The translations under genes were made by a program, and so were the position numbers. The notes beneath the pieces are model-generated. The model was not told the origin of the DNA. It worked only from the letters and a program-made list of their open reading frames with translations, and did no database searches. A stretch of 9,006 nt of DNA, from contig SKVS01000213.1 of NCBI GenBank assembly GCA_007129335.1, positions 1 through 9,006 of the forward strand. The letters run 5' to 3'. How positions within the stretch are numbered: the first letter of the stretch is position 1; each line of letters starts with the position of its first letter. This stretch comes from Spirochaetaceae bacterium (GTDB lineage: Bacteria > Spirochaetota > Spirochaetia > DSM-27196 > Salinispiraceae). Below, one piece after another: positions 1-6,654 of the stretch.

Positions 1-2849
1 AGCCCGTCTGAAAATTGGCTTACCGAGTTCAGCAGAGCTCGCATGTCTTCGGTGTCTATTCGAAGCTCCTGGTCAAATTCATCCAGGTAGCATTTCATGA
101 GAAGCCCCAGAAAAGAATCGTCGATTTGGGGTTCCTGTACAGATGAGTCCTGCTTATCCAGATTCTTGGATTTCAGCAATATTCCCCGGCGATTATTTTT
201 GGAATACGAGCCAAAAAAGAACAGATGATGTTCAGCCCGAGTGCACCCAACATAGAACAAGCGTTTGAGCTCTGCCCATTGAACATACTTGTCTTTCCTT
301 TTTTCTGCTGTGACCAAGACATTTTCTCCGGCCCTTCCTTCCTGGAATACTGGATTAATGAGGAAGCGGGGCATGCCCTGGTCGTCCGAAACCACCATGC
401 CGGGAGCAGTCTTTCCTGTTTTCTTACTGGTTCCTCCCCCCAGGTCTCCCAGAAACACCACGGGAAACTCCAGACCCTTAGAACCGTGAACCGTCATGAT
501 GTGCACCCCTTCACGCCGGGGCTGAATAACATCTACATCTTCCAGCTTTTCATATTTGCCCAGGTTATCCCGGATTTCCTGAACCACCCGAGCCAGGGGC
601 TGACCGGAAAAATTCTGAAGAAAAGCACGGAAATATTCGTACTGGTCAAAATAACCCCGGGAGGAAGAACTGGCCAGGACAAAGTTCTGATACCCTCCGG
701 AAGACCACATAATGTCCGCAAGAGCTCCATGATCAGTTTTATCGACCAGAAGCTTCAGTTTCTGGTAAAGACGGGAGAAGCACTCCCATTTTTTTCTGTC
801 ATCCTCCAGGGAAAGGGGGATGTCAGGAACACCTGTGTCGGCCCAATGCCAGGACGGGGGTAAATCATACCCCCGGGAATAGGTCCAGTCGGCAAGTTCC
901 CCAAGGCCAGTATTTCCCAGGTTAAGAAAGGGACTCCGGGCCAGGGTAAGCCAGGATACCTGGTCATCCGGATGAATGAGAACCGAAAAGAATGCACCTA
1001 AATCAGCTGCAAGGGCGTCGAGAAACAGGGACCGATTGCTTTGAACCTGGTAGGGTATGGCATACATCCGGAGCATGCGCTCCAGGGTCATCTGATTCGA
1101 TCCGGATCGGAGGAGAATGGCTATATCATCGTACTCCACGGTGCGTAAAACCTCTTGCTCCCTGTCCCAAACCTGGGTACCCTCGTCCACGAGTTTCCGA
1201 ATGCGTAAAGCCAGGCTGCGGCACTCCGCCTCCTTGGCAGAAAAGGGACTCTTGCGGTCTTCCTCGTAGGGTTGGATCCAGCATTCAAGAATTGGACTAC
1301 CCTCCTGAGGATGGGGGTTCCTTGATCCTATGGGAGTAAAATCAGCTTCGAAACCTTGGAATTCAGGAGGATGCCCTGGCTCAAGAGAAAAAATCCTGGC
1401 GAAGAGATTGTTGAAATAGGTGATGAGCTGGGGATGGGAACGGTAATTTGTGGCCAGTTCCACCTCCGAAGGGGATCCGGACGGACCGGCCGAAAGGGGG
1501 AATTCGGAATTTTCCCGGTAACTCAGTTCATGACTCAGTTCACGACTCAGTTCCTTGAAGACCCGCACATCCGCTCCCCGAAATTGGTAAATCGACTGCT
1601 TCTGATCTCCCACGAAAAACAGGACATCGGGTCTCAGATCCTGCACACCGGGGATTTCCGGCCTGTTATACCCCGGTCTGGCTGCCAGGAGATAGAGCAG
1701 GGTTTTCTGCTGGAAGTTATTATCCTGGAACTCATCGATCATAATTGCCCCAAAGCGCTTACGGTAGAAATCTGCCAGTTCAGGATCATCCAGGAGTACC
1801 TGAATAGCGGTTTGGGATATGTCGGTAAAGGTTGCCAGTCCGGTTTGGCGTTTTAAGCGGATAATCTGCTGACGAAAGTCTTCGAATAAGGGAGCAAGTT
1901 GATAACCCTGTTCCAGGGATCGAAGGAATGCACCATGGGCTGGAAGAACCTCGGTGAGCAGTTTTTTCATTCGATCCCAGTTAGCCACGTATTCGGCTCC
2001 GAGAACCTGGGAATGCTTGCCTGCCGGCCGTCGGGGAAGCTTTTCCGGTTCAAAATCTGTCGTGAGAAAGGTTTCCCCAAGACTCTGGGAATCAGCATTT
2101 CCATACTCGCCCATGAGCTCCATGGCCCGGTATTCCAAGGTGGTCAGGGCACCTGCCTTTGGGGATGATGCCTGGCTTGCTTTTTCTTCCTGCCTGAGCA
2201 TGAGAGTTTGGAACAACTGGAGGCAAAGGTCCTGAAACTCCTGAATAAAATTCTGGAAATTATCCCTCACCTGCTGAACATCCTCAACCCAGGTTTCCGT
2301 AAGGGGTTGTACCCGGGGTACGGGCACCGAAACGGTTTTTGCAAGAGGAAGGAGAACCTGATCAATAATATTGGTCAAACCGTGGGATCTACAGAAATTC
2401 TGGAACAGTTCATTGGAGTAATGAGCCTCTACAAAGCTGTGTATTTCGTTATGAATTAGGGATTCCAAACGGGAGTCGTCGAGGGTAAAGCTGGCGGGTA
2501 ATCCGTAGCGGGCACAGCCCTGTACTGCAATTTGCCGGCAGAAAGCATCTATGGTGGTAATGGAGGACCGGTCAAAATCCTGAAATGCCCGATGTATCCG
2601 CTGATCTGCTGATCGATGCTCACCCAAGCCTCGGTAGATACGGGAGAACATTTCCTGTGCCGCTTTTTGGGTAAAGGTTAGAGTAAGAATGTTTTGCACT
2701 TCCAGGGGATTGTTCTGCCGGACCAGGAGAGAAAGAAACCGCCTGGTCAGGACAAAGGTTTTTCCTGCACCCGCTCCGGCACTGCAAACCCCGTTTATTC
2801 CCAGTTCTACGGCCGCTTTTTGGTCCGGGTTCAATGAATCCAGAAACAT
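1..2849 (-). CDS. addA: AddA/RecB-type UvrD-family helicase subunit (3' end beyond the left edge)
   Basis: This is the ATP-driven 3'-5' helicase subunit of an AddAB-type double-strand-break resection enzyme. It is open for 949 codons and cut by the window edge. All SF1A motifs are visible: Q motif LNPDQKAAV (residues 6-14), Walker A AGAGAGKT (24-31, Lys30), Ia LTFTQKAA (57-64), Ib TIDAFC (99-104), Walker B IDEFQD (371-376), III VGDQKQSIYQFRGAD (413-427), IV TNYRSHP (467-473), V TVHGSKGLEF (786-795) and VI LFYVGCTRAEHH (about 863-874, Arg871). The helicase is therefore probably active. AddA proteins are usually about 1,200 residues, so the C-terminal nuclease domain, if present, lies outside the window. 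The ATG overlaps the stop of addB by one base (TAATG), and a G-rich Shine-Dalgarno sequence lies 7 bases upstream. A tandem ELS(R/H/Y) repeat sits between motifs III and IV. Seen: motifs and start. Inferred: AddA rather than RecB, because the partner is AddB-like. Confidence 0.93.
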   Translation of the reverse strand, partial: MFLDSLNPDQKAAVELGINGVCSAGAGAGKTFVLTRRFLSLLVRQNNPLEVQNILTLTFTQKAAQEMFSRIYRGLGEHRSADQRIHRAFQDFDRSSITTIDAFCRQIAVQGCARYGLPASFTLDDSRLESLIHNEIHSFVEAHYSNELFQNFCRSHGLTNIIDQVLLPLAKTVSVPVPRVQPLTETWVEDVQQVRDNFQNFIQEFQDLCLQLFQTLMLRQEEKASQASSPKAGALTTLEYRAMELMGEYGNADSQSLGETFLTTDFEPEKLPRRPAGKHSQVLGAEYVANWDRMKKLLTEVLPAHGAFLRSLEQGYQLAPLFEDFRQQIIRLKRQTGLATFTDISQTAIQVLLDDPELADFYRKRFGAIMIDEFQDNNFQQKTLLYLLAARPGYNRPEIPGVQDLRPDVLFFVGDQKQSIYQFRGADVRVFKELSRELSHELSYRENSEFPLSAGPSGSPSEVELATNYRSHPQLITYFNNLFARIFSLEPGHPPEFQGFEADFTPIGSRNPHPQEGSPILECWIQPYEEDRKSPFSAKEAECRSLALRIRKLVDEGTQVWDREQEVLRTVEYDDIAILLRSGSNQMTLERMLRMYAIPYQVQSNRSLFLDALAADLGAFFSVLIHPDDQVSWLTLARSPFLNLGNTGLGELADWTYSRGYDLPPSWHWADTGVPDIPLSLEDDRKKWECFSRLYQKLKLLVDKTDHGALADIMWSSGGYQNFVLASSSSRGYFDQYEYFRAFLQNFSGQPLARVVQEIRDNLGKYEKLEDVDVIQPRREGVHIMTVHGSKGLEFPVVFLGDLGGGTSKKTGKTAPGMVVSDDQGMPRFLINPVFQEGRAGENVLVTAEKRKDKYVQWAELKRLFYVGCTRAEHHLFFFGSYSKNNRRGILLKSKNLDKQDSSVQEPQIDDSFLGLLMKCYLDEFDQELRIDTEDMRALLNSVSQFSDG
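1521..1553 (-). repeat. 12-bp tandem repeat inside addA
   Basis: The 9-base unit ACTCAGTTC (plus strand) occurs three times at exactly 12-base spacing (1521, 1533, 1545). On the coding strand it encodes ELSR-ELSH-ELSY (residues 433-444) between helicase motifs III and IV. Being a multiple of three, copy number changes would not break the frame. Confidence 0.8.
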
Positions 2850-5800
2850 TACTTCACCCCCCTGGCCTGTAAAGCAAATTTGGTTCGACAAATACCCCGG
2901 AATGAACAGGACGGGCATCCGGCCGAAGGTTCGGCGAATGATCCCTGTTCTAGGGATTCCCGAAGGTTGTTCAGAAGGTCCCGAATAACCCCTTGGCCAG
3001 CTTCCAAATCGGGTAAGCCGCAAAGGTATTTTGCCTCTTCTTTGGGCTCGTTATGGTAGACCCGTTCGATCATTTTTTCCGGCTTCGAAGAATTGGACAG
3101 GTGAAAAGCCCCATAGCACAGGGCACCAAGGAGTTCGGGATTCCCTGTCCAAGCAGGTTCTCTCCAATCCGGTTCAGGAGAATATAAGGGTCCAAGGGTT
3201 TGAGCAGGGTAGAGAAGGAGGCTGTAAACCAAAAGCTGCAACTGAAATCCTTTCTGCCTCGATTCATCATCTATTCCAGAACCCTCTGCTCCATCTGCCC
3301 CTTCTGCTCCTTCGGCAGAATCATCCCAGTTTTCTGCTGATTCACCTTGATCCTGCTGGAGCGAAAGTCCTTGGGCATACCGGGATACCAGCTTCTTGAG
3401 GGAAGATGCAGTATGATTTGTTGAAAGACTCCTTTTAAAATCGAAAACCACCGTTTTGCCCGTTGATCCCTGGGTAAAAATTCCATCAATTCTGCCGGTG
3501 AGAACCAGCTCAAGGCCCTCCCAGACTAAATCGGTGTGGCGAAGCCATTCGTCTTCGAAGGATACCAGGGATCCGAAAGGAATGTGGGTTGCAAGCTGTT
3601 GGATCAGATGGGTAATGTTGTCCAGCAGATGCTGGCGAATAAGCACAGCGATTTGGCCAGGAAAGGTACGCCCTGCCACCTGCCAGGTAATTTCCTTCAG
3701 GGATGGCAGATATTGGTCGTGCAACAACGAACCGTTCCATGCTCCCCGGTCTTCATCCCGGCATTTCCGGAAAAAGGTTTCCAGAATTTCATGGTAAACA
3801 ATGCCCTCTGCTCTGGGCGAGCCCAACAGGGGTTTCCAGTCCCGGGAACGAATTCGTAATCCATGGGAAAGAACGTAGTTCAGACCACAACCCGCATAAT
3901 CCTGAAGCTGGCGGTTACTGATTTTTAACAGGGATTCGTTGCGATAGGGTGATTGATGAAACCGCTGAGCCAGGTACTCCCTGTCCCAGGTTCCCAAATT
4001 ACTTGCAAGGAAACGGCCTTGCTGAGCCTCAAAGTATTCAGTTCCTTGAATACCCCTGGAATAGGCCAGCCCACGCTGCCCCAGGTCTGTTCCCTCCCGG
4101 GGCCATTGGCAGAACTTCGTAGTACCGTGTTCCAAAAACCAGGTTGCCGGAACCCGCACACCGGCGAAGGTTTTTTCCGATGCAGAAAGCTCAACGGTCA
4201 TACCCGACTGGCAATATGCCAATAAAAAATCCCCGGTTAAGTTCCTGAATACCTCGGGCCCCAGAAGCTCCAACTGGTCATCCCGGAGAAAAGACAGGCT
4301 GCCCGTGGTAACCCCAAGATCCCGTTGGTTGGCATTGACAACCAGATGTGCCCGAACAGGTATGGCTGCTCCGACCCGGTAAGGGTAGACCTCAATAACA
4401 CCCCGGGTACCCTGGGGTACGTAGAGGCTCTCATCCAGACGGGACAGCCAGAATTCCAGGGGTTTCTTCACCGAAAGCCCCAGAGACTCCTCGGTCTGTC
4501 CCAGGGAGTTGAGGATTTCCCTGCTCCGCTGGAGGGCACTCTTATCCACGGGGCTCCAATGATCCGAATGGGAAACCAGCAGGCGCAAAACAAACTCTAC
4601 CTCGGTCTGGAGTTTGGAAAAACTGCTTGCCTTGGTTAAGCGGTTTGTACAGGTCTGGATTTTCCGCATGAGGTCGGTAAGACGCGATCTGGTTTCTTCA
4701 TCCCGAACGTGGGTAGCAATTGCCCAGGTCCAAATATTCAAACTGGTAAATCCCAGGTTGCACTCAACCCCAAGGCGGAGAAGCCGGGTTATGTCTTCCC
4801 GAATACCCGGGGCCCAGGGAATAGCAGGGGTCATGAACAGGGATTCCAGGTTCTCAAAGGAGTAATTCGATGGAGAAAGGCTTTGGAGTTTTCGGAAAAG
4901 CCCGGGCCCGCCAAATGCCGAAAGGGGGCGCCCCCGTCTTCCTTCCAGGGGGATGGACCGTAAGGCAGCTTCCCGTTCCAGGGCGGGTAAACAGTCATCG
5001 TACCCGCCCAGACTTATTACTATTTCTCCAGGTCGCAGACCGGACTCCAATAACTGCTCAACCCGGTCAAGAATCCAGCCCATTTCTTCAGCCTGGTTTT
5101 GAAAGACCAGGAGTTCGGGTGGACTATCCAGGGGAGGCAGAGACCGGGTAGTCAGATCTTGCAGTAATCCCAGAGCGTGTTTGAACTCACCCCAGTCTTC
5201 CAGGAGTTCAGGGAAAAAAATGCACCCGGCCATGTTTCGGACGGGGGTTTTTTCGTCGATCCACGAGGGTTCGTAATATCCCTGTTGATCGAGAAAATGA
5301 GTATAGGCCTGCCAAATGAAACGGTAATCCTCCAGGAGCACTCGATCCATGGTGTTTTCAATTGATGTAATAATATGATTCTTGAAGAGTATTCCCAAGC
5401 CGGGAAGCATGCGAACCAGAGGCTGAACAAATCCCGAATACTCCTGGGCAAAATCCCGGGGAATGAATGCCCCCAGACATGTTCCCCCTTCTGTGGAGTC
5501 TCCCTCGGGATTTTCCCTGGCGAGAATGCTGTTCTTTTGGAGGAACGATTCGGCAAACAGCGAGCGAACCAGAGCATTAGCAGGCTTGCGAAGCTCCTGA
5601 CCCCGGAAAACCATTTCCTTAAAACTGTCCCAGGAAATAAATCGGGAGGTCTGAATTGAACCCAGATCCCCGTACCGTGCAAGATCCATTGCCCCATAAG
5701 AGGCAGCCACCTCCGAAGGAAAAACATACACCAGTTCAGCTGATGTAAACCAGGTTTCCTGTACCTGGGACCGGACCAACTGGATAAGCGGGGTAATCAC
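2849..5800 (-). CDS. addB: AddB-like PD-(D/E)XK nuclease subunit with Fe-S cysteines and inactive helicase fold
   Basis: This is the probable partner of the downstream AddA, acting as nuclease and DNA-scanning subunit in double-strand-break processing. It has 983 residues from the GTG chosen here. The C-terminal part carries the nuclease signature: GRIDGI with Asp772, VVFDFKRS with Asp787 and Lys789, and QLLVY with Gln855 and Tyr859. Four cysteines are placed as in AddB-type Fe-S nucleases: Cys638 ahead of the nuclease core and Cys962, Cys965 and Cys971 near the C-terminus (CPSCSFRGIC). The N-terminal part shows no Walker A or DE box, so the helicase fold is probably inactive. An acidic Gly/Ala/Glu-rich stretch (about 817-847) interrupts the nuclease domain between the DFK and QxxxY motifs. 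The start is uncertain: GTG gives a GTGA overlap with the Dabb stop, while TTG at 5809 would add three residues; neither has a well-spaced Shine-Dalgarno site. Seen: motifs. Known for the family: the AddB Fe-S nuclease arrangement. Confidence 0.9.
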   Translation of the reverse strand: MITPLIQLVRSQVQETWFTSAELVYVFPSEVAASYGAMDLARYGDLGSIQTSRFISWDSFKEMVFRGQELRKPANALVRSLFAESFLQKNSILARENPEGDSTEGGTCLGAFIPRDFAQEYSGFVQPLVRMLPGLGILFKNHIITSIENTMDRVLLEDYRFIWQAYTHFLDQQGYYEPSWIDEKTPVRNMAGCIFFPELLEDWGEFKHALGLLQDLTTRSLPPLDSPPELLVFQNQAEEMGWILDRVEQLLESGLRPGEIVISLGGYDDCLPALEREAALRSIPLEGRRGRPLSAFGGPGLFRKLQSLSPSNYSFENLESLFMTPAIPWAPGIREDITRLLRLGVECNLGFTSLNIWTWAIATHVRDEETRSRLTDLMRKIQTCTNRLTKASSFSKLQTEVEFVLRLLVSHSDHWSPVDKSALQRSREILNSLGQTEESLGLSVKKPLEFWLSRLDESLYVPQGTRGVIEVYPYRVGAAIPVRAHLVVNANQRDLGVTTGSLSFLRDDQLELLGPEVFRNLTGDFLLAYCQSGMTVELSASEKTFAGVRVPATWFLEHGTTKFCQWPREGTDLGQRGLAYSRGIQGTEYFEAQQGRFLASNLGTWDREYLAQRFHQSPYRNESLLKISNRQLQDYAGCGLNYVLSHGLRIRSRDWKPLLGSPRAEGIVYHEILETFFRKCRDEDRGAWNGSLLHDQYLPSLKEITWQVAGRTFPGQIAVLIRQHLLDNITHLIQQLATHIPFGSLVSFEDEWLRHTDLVWEGLELVLTGRIDGIFTQGSTGKTVVFDFKRSLSTNHTASSLKKLVSRYAQGLSLQQDQGESAENWDDSAEGAEGADGAEGSGIDDESRQKGFQLQLLVYSLLLYPAQTLGPLYSPEPDWREPAWTGNPELLGALCYGAFHLSNSSKPEKMIERVYHNEPKEEAKYLCGLPDLEAGQGVIRDLLNNLRESLEQGSFAEPSAGCPSCSFRGICRTKFALQARGVK
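2854..2863 (-). promoter_or_regulatory. Shine-Dalgarno site of addA, inside the end of addB
   Basis: On the minus strand AGGGGGGTGA lies within the last codons of addB. It resembles the ideal AAGGAGGTGA, and its G run ends 7 bases before the addA ATG. Together with the TAATG overlap it fixes the start of addA and indicates translational coupling. Confidence 0.7.
3282..3317 (-). repeat. Degenerate 9-bp tandem repeat inside addB
   Basis: Four imperfect 9-base units (ccctctgct, ccatctgcc, ccttctgct, ccttcggca on the plus strand) encode the AEGAEGADGAEG low-complexity run in the nuclease domain of the AddB-like protein. The reading frame is kept. Confidence 0.7.
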
Positions 5801-6096
5801 CCTTCCCAATCCACAACAGCCCGGTCACGAGTCAAGGAACCGACAACCTGTACAACCTTTTGGTGCTCCGGATGTACCCGGTAAGCATCCAGCTCTTCCC
5901 AACTGCTATGCTTGGTAATGAGAACCACATCCCAACTGGCAGGACTGGAGGGAACATTGATCCCGGCTTCCAGGGATATCATATGGGGAACCTTACCCAC
6001 CAGGGATTTCAGGGCTGCAACCAGGGCTCTGGCGTTTTCCCCCTGCTCTCCAGGGTTACTTCCCTGGACTTTCCACATTACGGTATGAACTATCAT
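5797..6096 (-). CDS. Dabb-domain (stress-responsive alpha/beta barrel) protein
   Basis: This is a 99-residue soluble protein. It opens with MIVHTVMWKV, the first strand typical of Dabb (dimeric alpha-beta barrel) proteins. It then has a helix rich in Leu and Ala (22-34), VPHMISLEAGINV (36-48), a WDVVLITKHSSWEELDAY block (55-72), and HPEHQKVV (75-82) with the conserved HPxH. Bacterial Dabb proteins are small dimers; most have no proven function, and some resemble stress-induced plant proteins. The gene is first in the operon: its TGA overlaps the GTG of the AddB-like gene. I prefer ATG 6096 over an in-frame GTG at 6111 because family members begin close to this motif and the -10 box of the likely promoter lies 7 bases upstream, so the GTG would fall inside the promoter. 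No Shine-Dalgarno sequence is seen, consistent with a leaderless mRNA. The family call is good; any role in DNA repair is only inferred from position. Confidence 0.85.
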   Translation of the reverse strand: MIVHTVMWKVQGSNPGEQGENARALVAALKSLVGKVPHMISLEAGINVPSSPASWDVVLITKHSSWEELDAYRVHPEHQKVVQVVGSLTRDRAVVDWEG

Positions 6097-6103
6097 GTTA
6101 GGT

Positions 6104-6132
6104 ATTATCACTTAAGGCGGTCGGGAAATCAA
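6104..6132 (-). promoter_or_regulatory. Sigma70-like promoter of the Dabb-addB-addA operon
   Basis: On the minus strand TTGATT (6132-6127) and GATAAT (6109-6104) are separated by 17 bases. The -10 matches consensus at 5 of 6 positions and the -35 at 4 of 6. Only 7 bases separate the -10 box from ATG 6096, so transcription would start at or within a base or two of the start codon. The assignment is by eye. Confidence 0.6.
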
Positions 6133-6163
6133 CCGATACCTAGGCTAAACAGCATTTTGTACC

Positions 6164-6169
6164 AGGAGG
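6164..6169 (+). promoter_or_regulatory. Shine-Dalgarno site that fixes the start of the 80-residue ORF
   Basis: AGGAGG, a perfect core, stands 5 bases before ATG 6175. The same frame is open further upstream, antisense to the Dabb gene. This site is what selects 6175 as the start. Confidence 0.75.
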
Positions 6170-6174
6170 CAGTC

Positions 6175-6417
6175 ATGCAATTTACTACAAACGATGCAAC
6201 CAGGAATAAACAGTATAGAGTTAAGGGAATCGATGGGGTTGATACGGTTATTACCATTTTACGCGACCTGGGTTCGGCGTACAGCATTCATCTGACCAGC
6301 CACTCGCCTCTGGGCACCAGCGAGAGTGAAGAGGTACTCAGTAAGGATTTATTCAGCTCCTGCCTGAGAACCGGCTACCTCCAGGAAATTTCTGCACAGA
6401 TATTGACAATCGCCTGA
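6175..6417 (+). CDS. Small orphan protein, 80 residues, unknown function
   Basis: I do not recognise this protein. It is 80 residues long, begins MQFTTNDATRNKQYRVKGID, and has no signal peptide, membrane segment, cysteine pair or nucleotide-binding motif; its one cysteine is in the SSCLRTGY stretch. The middle (DTVITILRDLGSAYSIHLTS) could form a helix followed by a strand, and the C-terminal third looks helical. Support for it being real is an AGGAGG ribosome site 5 bases upstream, an ATG just downstream of the divergent promoter region, and an end shortly before a tRNA gene. It is divergent from the Dabb-addBA operon. No terminator is seen between it and the tRNA, so transcripts may continue into the tRNA. 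Its last codons also contain the likely tRNA promoter. A spurious ORF cannot be excluded. Confidence 0.65.
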   Translation: MQFTTNDATRNKQYRVKGIDGVDTVITILRDLGSAYSIHLTSHSPLGTSESEEVLSKDLFSSCLRTGYLQEISAQILTIA

Positions 6418-6431
6418 GCTTAGGGCACTAT
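6403..6431 (+). promoter_or_regulatory. Likely promoter of tRNA-Ala, inside the 3' end of the 80-residue ORF
   Basis: A perfect -35 box TTGACA (6403-6408) is followed 17 bases later by CACTAT (6426-6431), a weak -10 that keeps the two most conserved bases (second A, last T). The predicted transcription start is near 6438, a few bases before the mature tRNA. The -35 box is coding sequence for the last residues of the small ORF. Confidence 0.55.
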
Positions 6432-6444
6432 TGGTAGGCTACTG

Positions 6445-6518
<74 letters not shown>

Positions 6519-6521
6519 CAC

Positions 6522-6546
6522 AGGTCCCTCCGGGGACTTTTTTTTT
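6522..6546 (+). terminator. Intrinsic terminator after tRNA-Ala
   Basis: A 5-bp GTCCC/GGGAC stem closes a TCCG tetraloop (a stable UNCG-type loop). It can be extended by a G-T and an A-T pair and is followed by nine T. It should end the tRNA transcript, and any readthrough from the 80-residue ORF, before the next gene's promoter. Confidence 0.9.
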
Positions 6547-6563
6547 GCTTCAGAAGTTCTTTC

Positions 6564-6583
6564 AAAGTTCTATTATGAACTTT
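6564..6583 (+). repeat. Perfect 7-bp inverted repeat in the leader of the 545-residue gene
   Basis: The arms AAAGTTC and GAACTTT flank a 6-base TATTAT centre. It lies 35 bases upstream of the proposed -35 box of the next gene. It could be a protein-binding site; with no T run after it, it is not a terminator. Its left arm is preceded by a partial direct copy (AAGTTCT, 6554-6560). Confidence 0.6.
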
Positions 6584-6587
6584 CCCC

Positions 6588-6600
6588 AAAATTGAATTTT
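6588..6600 (+). repeat. AT-rich 13-bp palindrome upstream of the 545-residue gene
   Basis: AAAATT and AATTTT flank a single G. It lies 4 bases after the first inverted repeat and about 20 bases before the -35 box. This position suits an UP element or part of an operator. It may also be chance in AT-rich DNA. Confidence 0.45.
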
Positions 6601-6618
6601 GAAAATCCCTTGGAAAAC

Positions 6619-6647
6619 AGGACAAAAAAAGCAGAACGCCCTATACT
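6619..6647 (+). promoter_or_regulatory. Sigma70-like promoter of the 545-residue gene
   Basis: AGGACA (6619-6624, 4 of 6 matches, GACA kept) and TATACT (6642-6647, 5 of 6) are spaced by 17 bases that include a run of seven A. Only 7 bases separate the -10 from ATG 6655, the same geometry as the Dabb promoter, so the mRNA is probably leaderless. No Shine-Dalgarno sequence lies before the ATG. Confidence 0.6.
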
Positions 6648-6654
6648 ACTACTC

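Noticed and set aside
1356..1856. 166-codon plus-strand frame
   Set aside because: It is antisense to helicase motifs II to IV of addA and shows no family features.
5152..5727. 191-codon minus-strand frame
   Set aside because: It overlaps the AddB-like gene in another frame on the same strand; addB is supported by motifs and length.
5860..6174. Upstream extension of the 80-residue ORF
   Set aside because: It runs antisense through the Dabb gene; the AGGAGG site 5 bases before 6175 marks the true start.
6564..6583. Terminator call for the first inverted repeat
   Set aside because: The arms are AT-rich and no T run follows; the tRNA already has a strong terminator just upstream.
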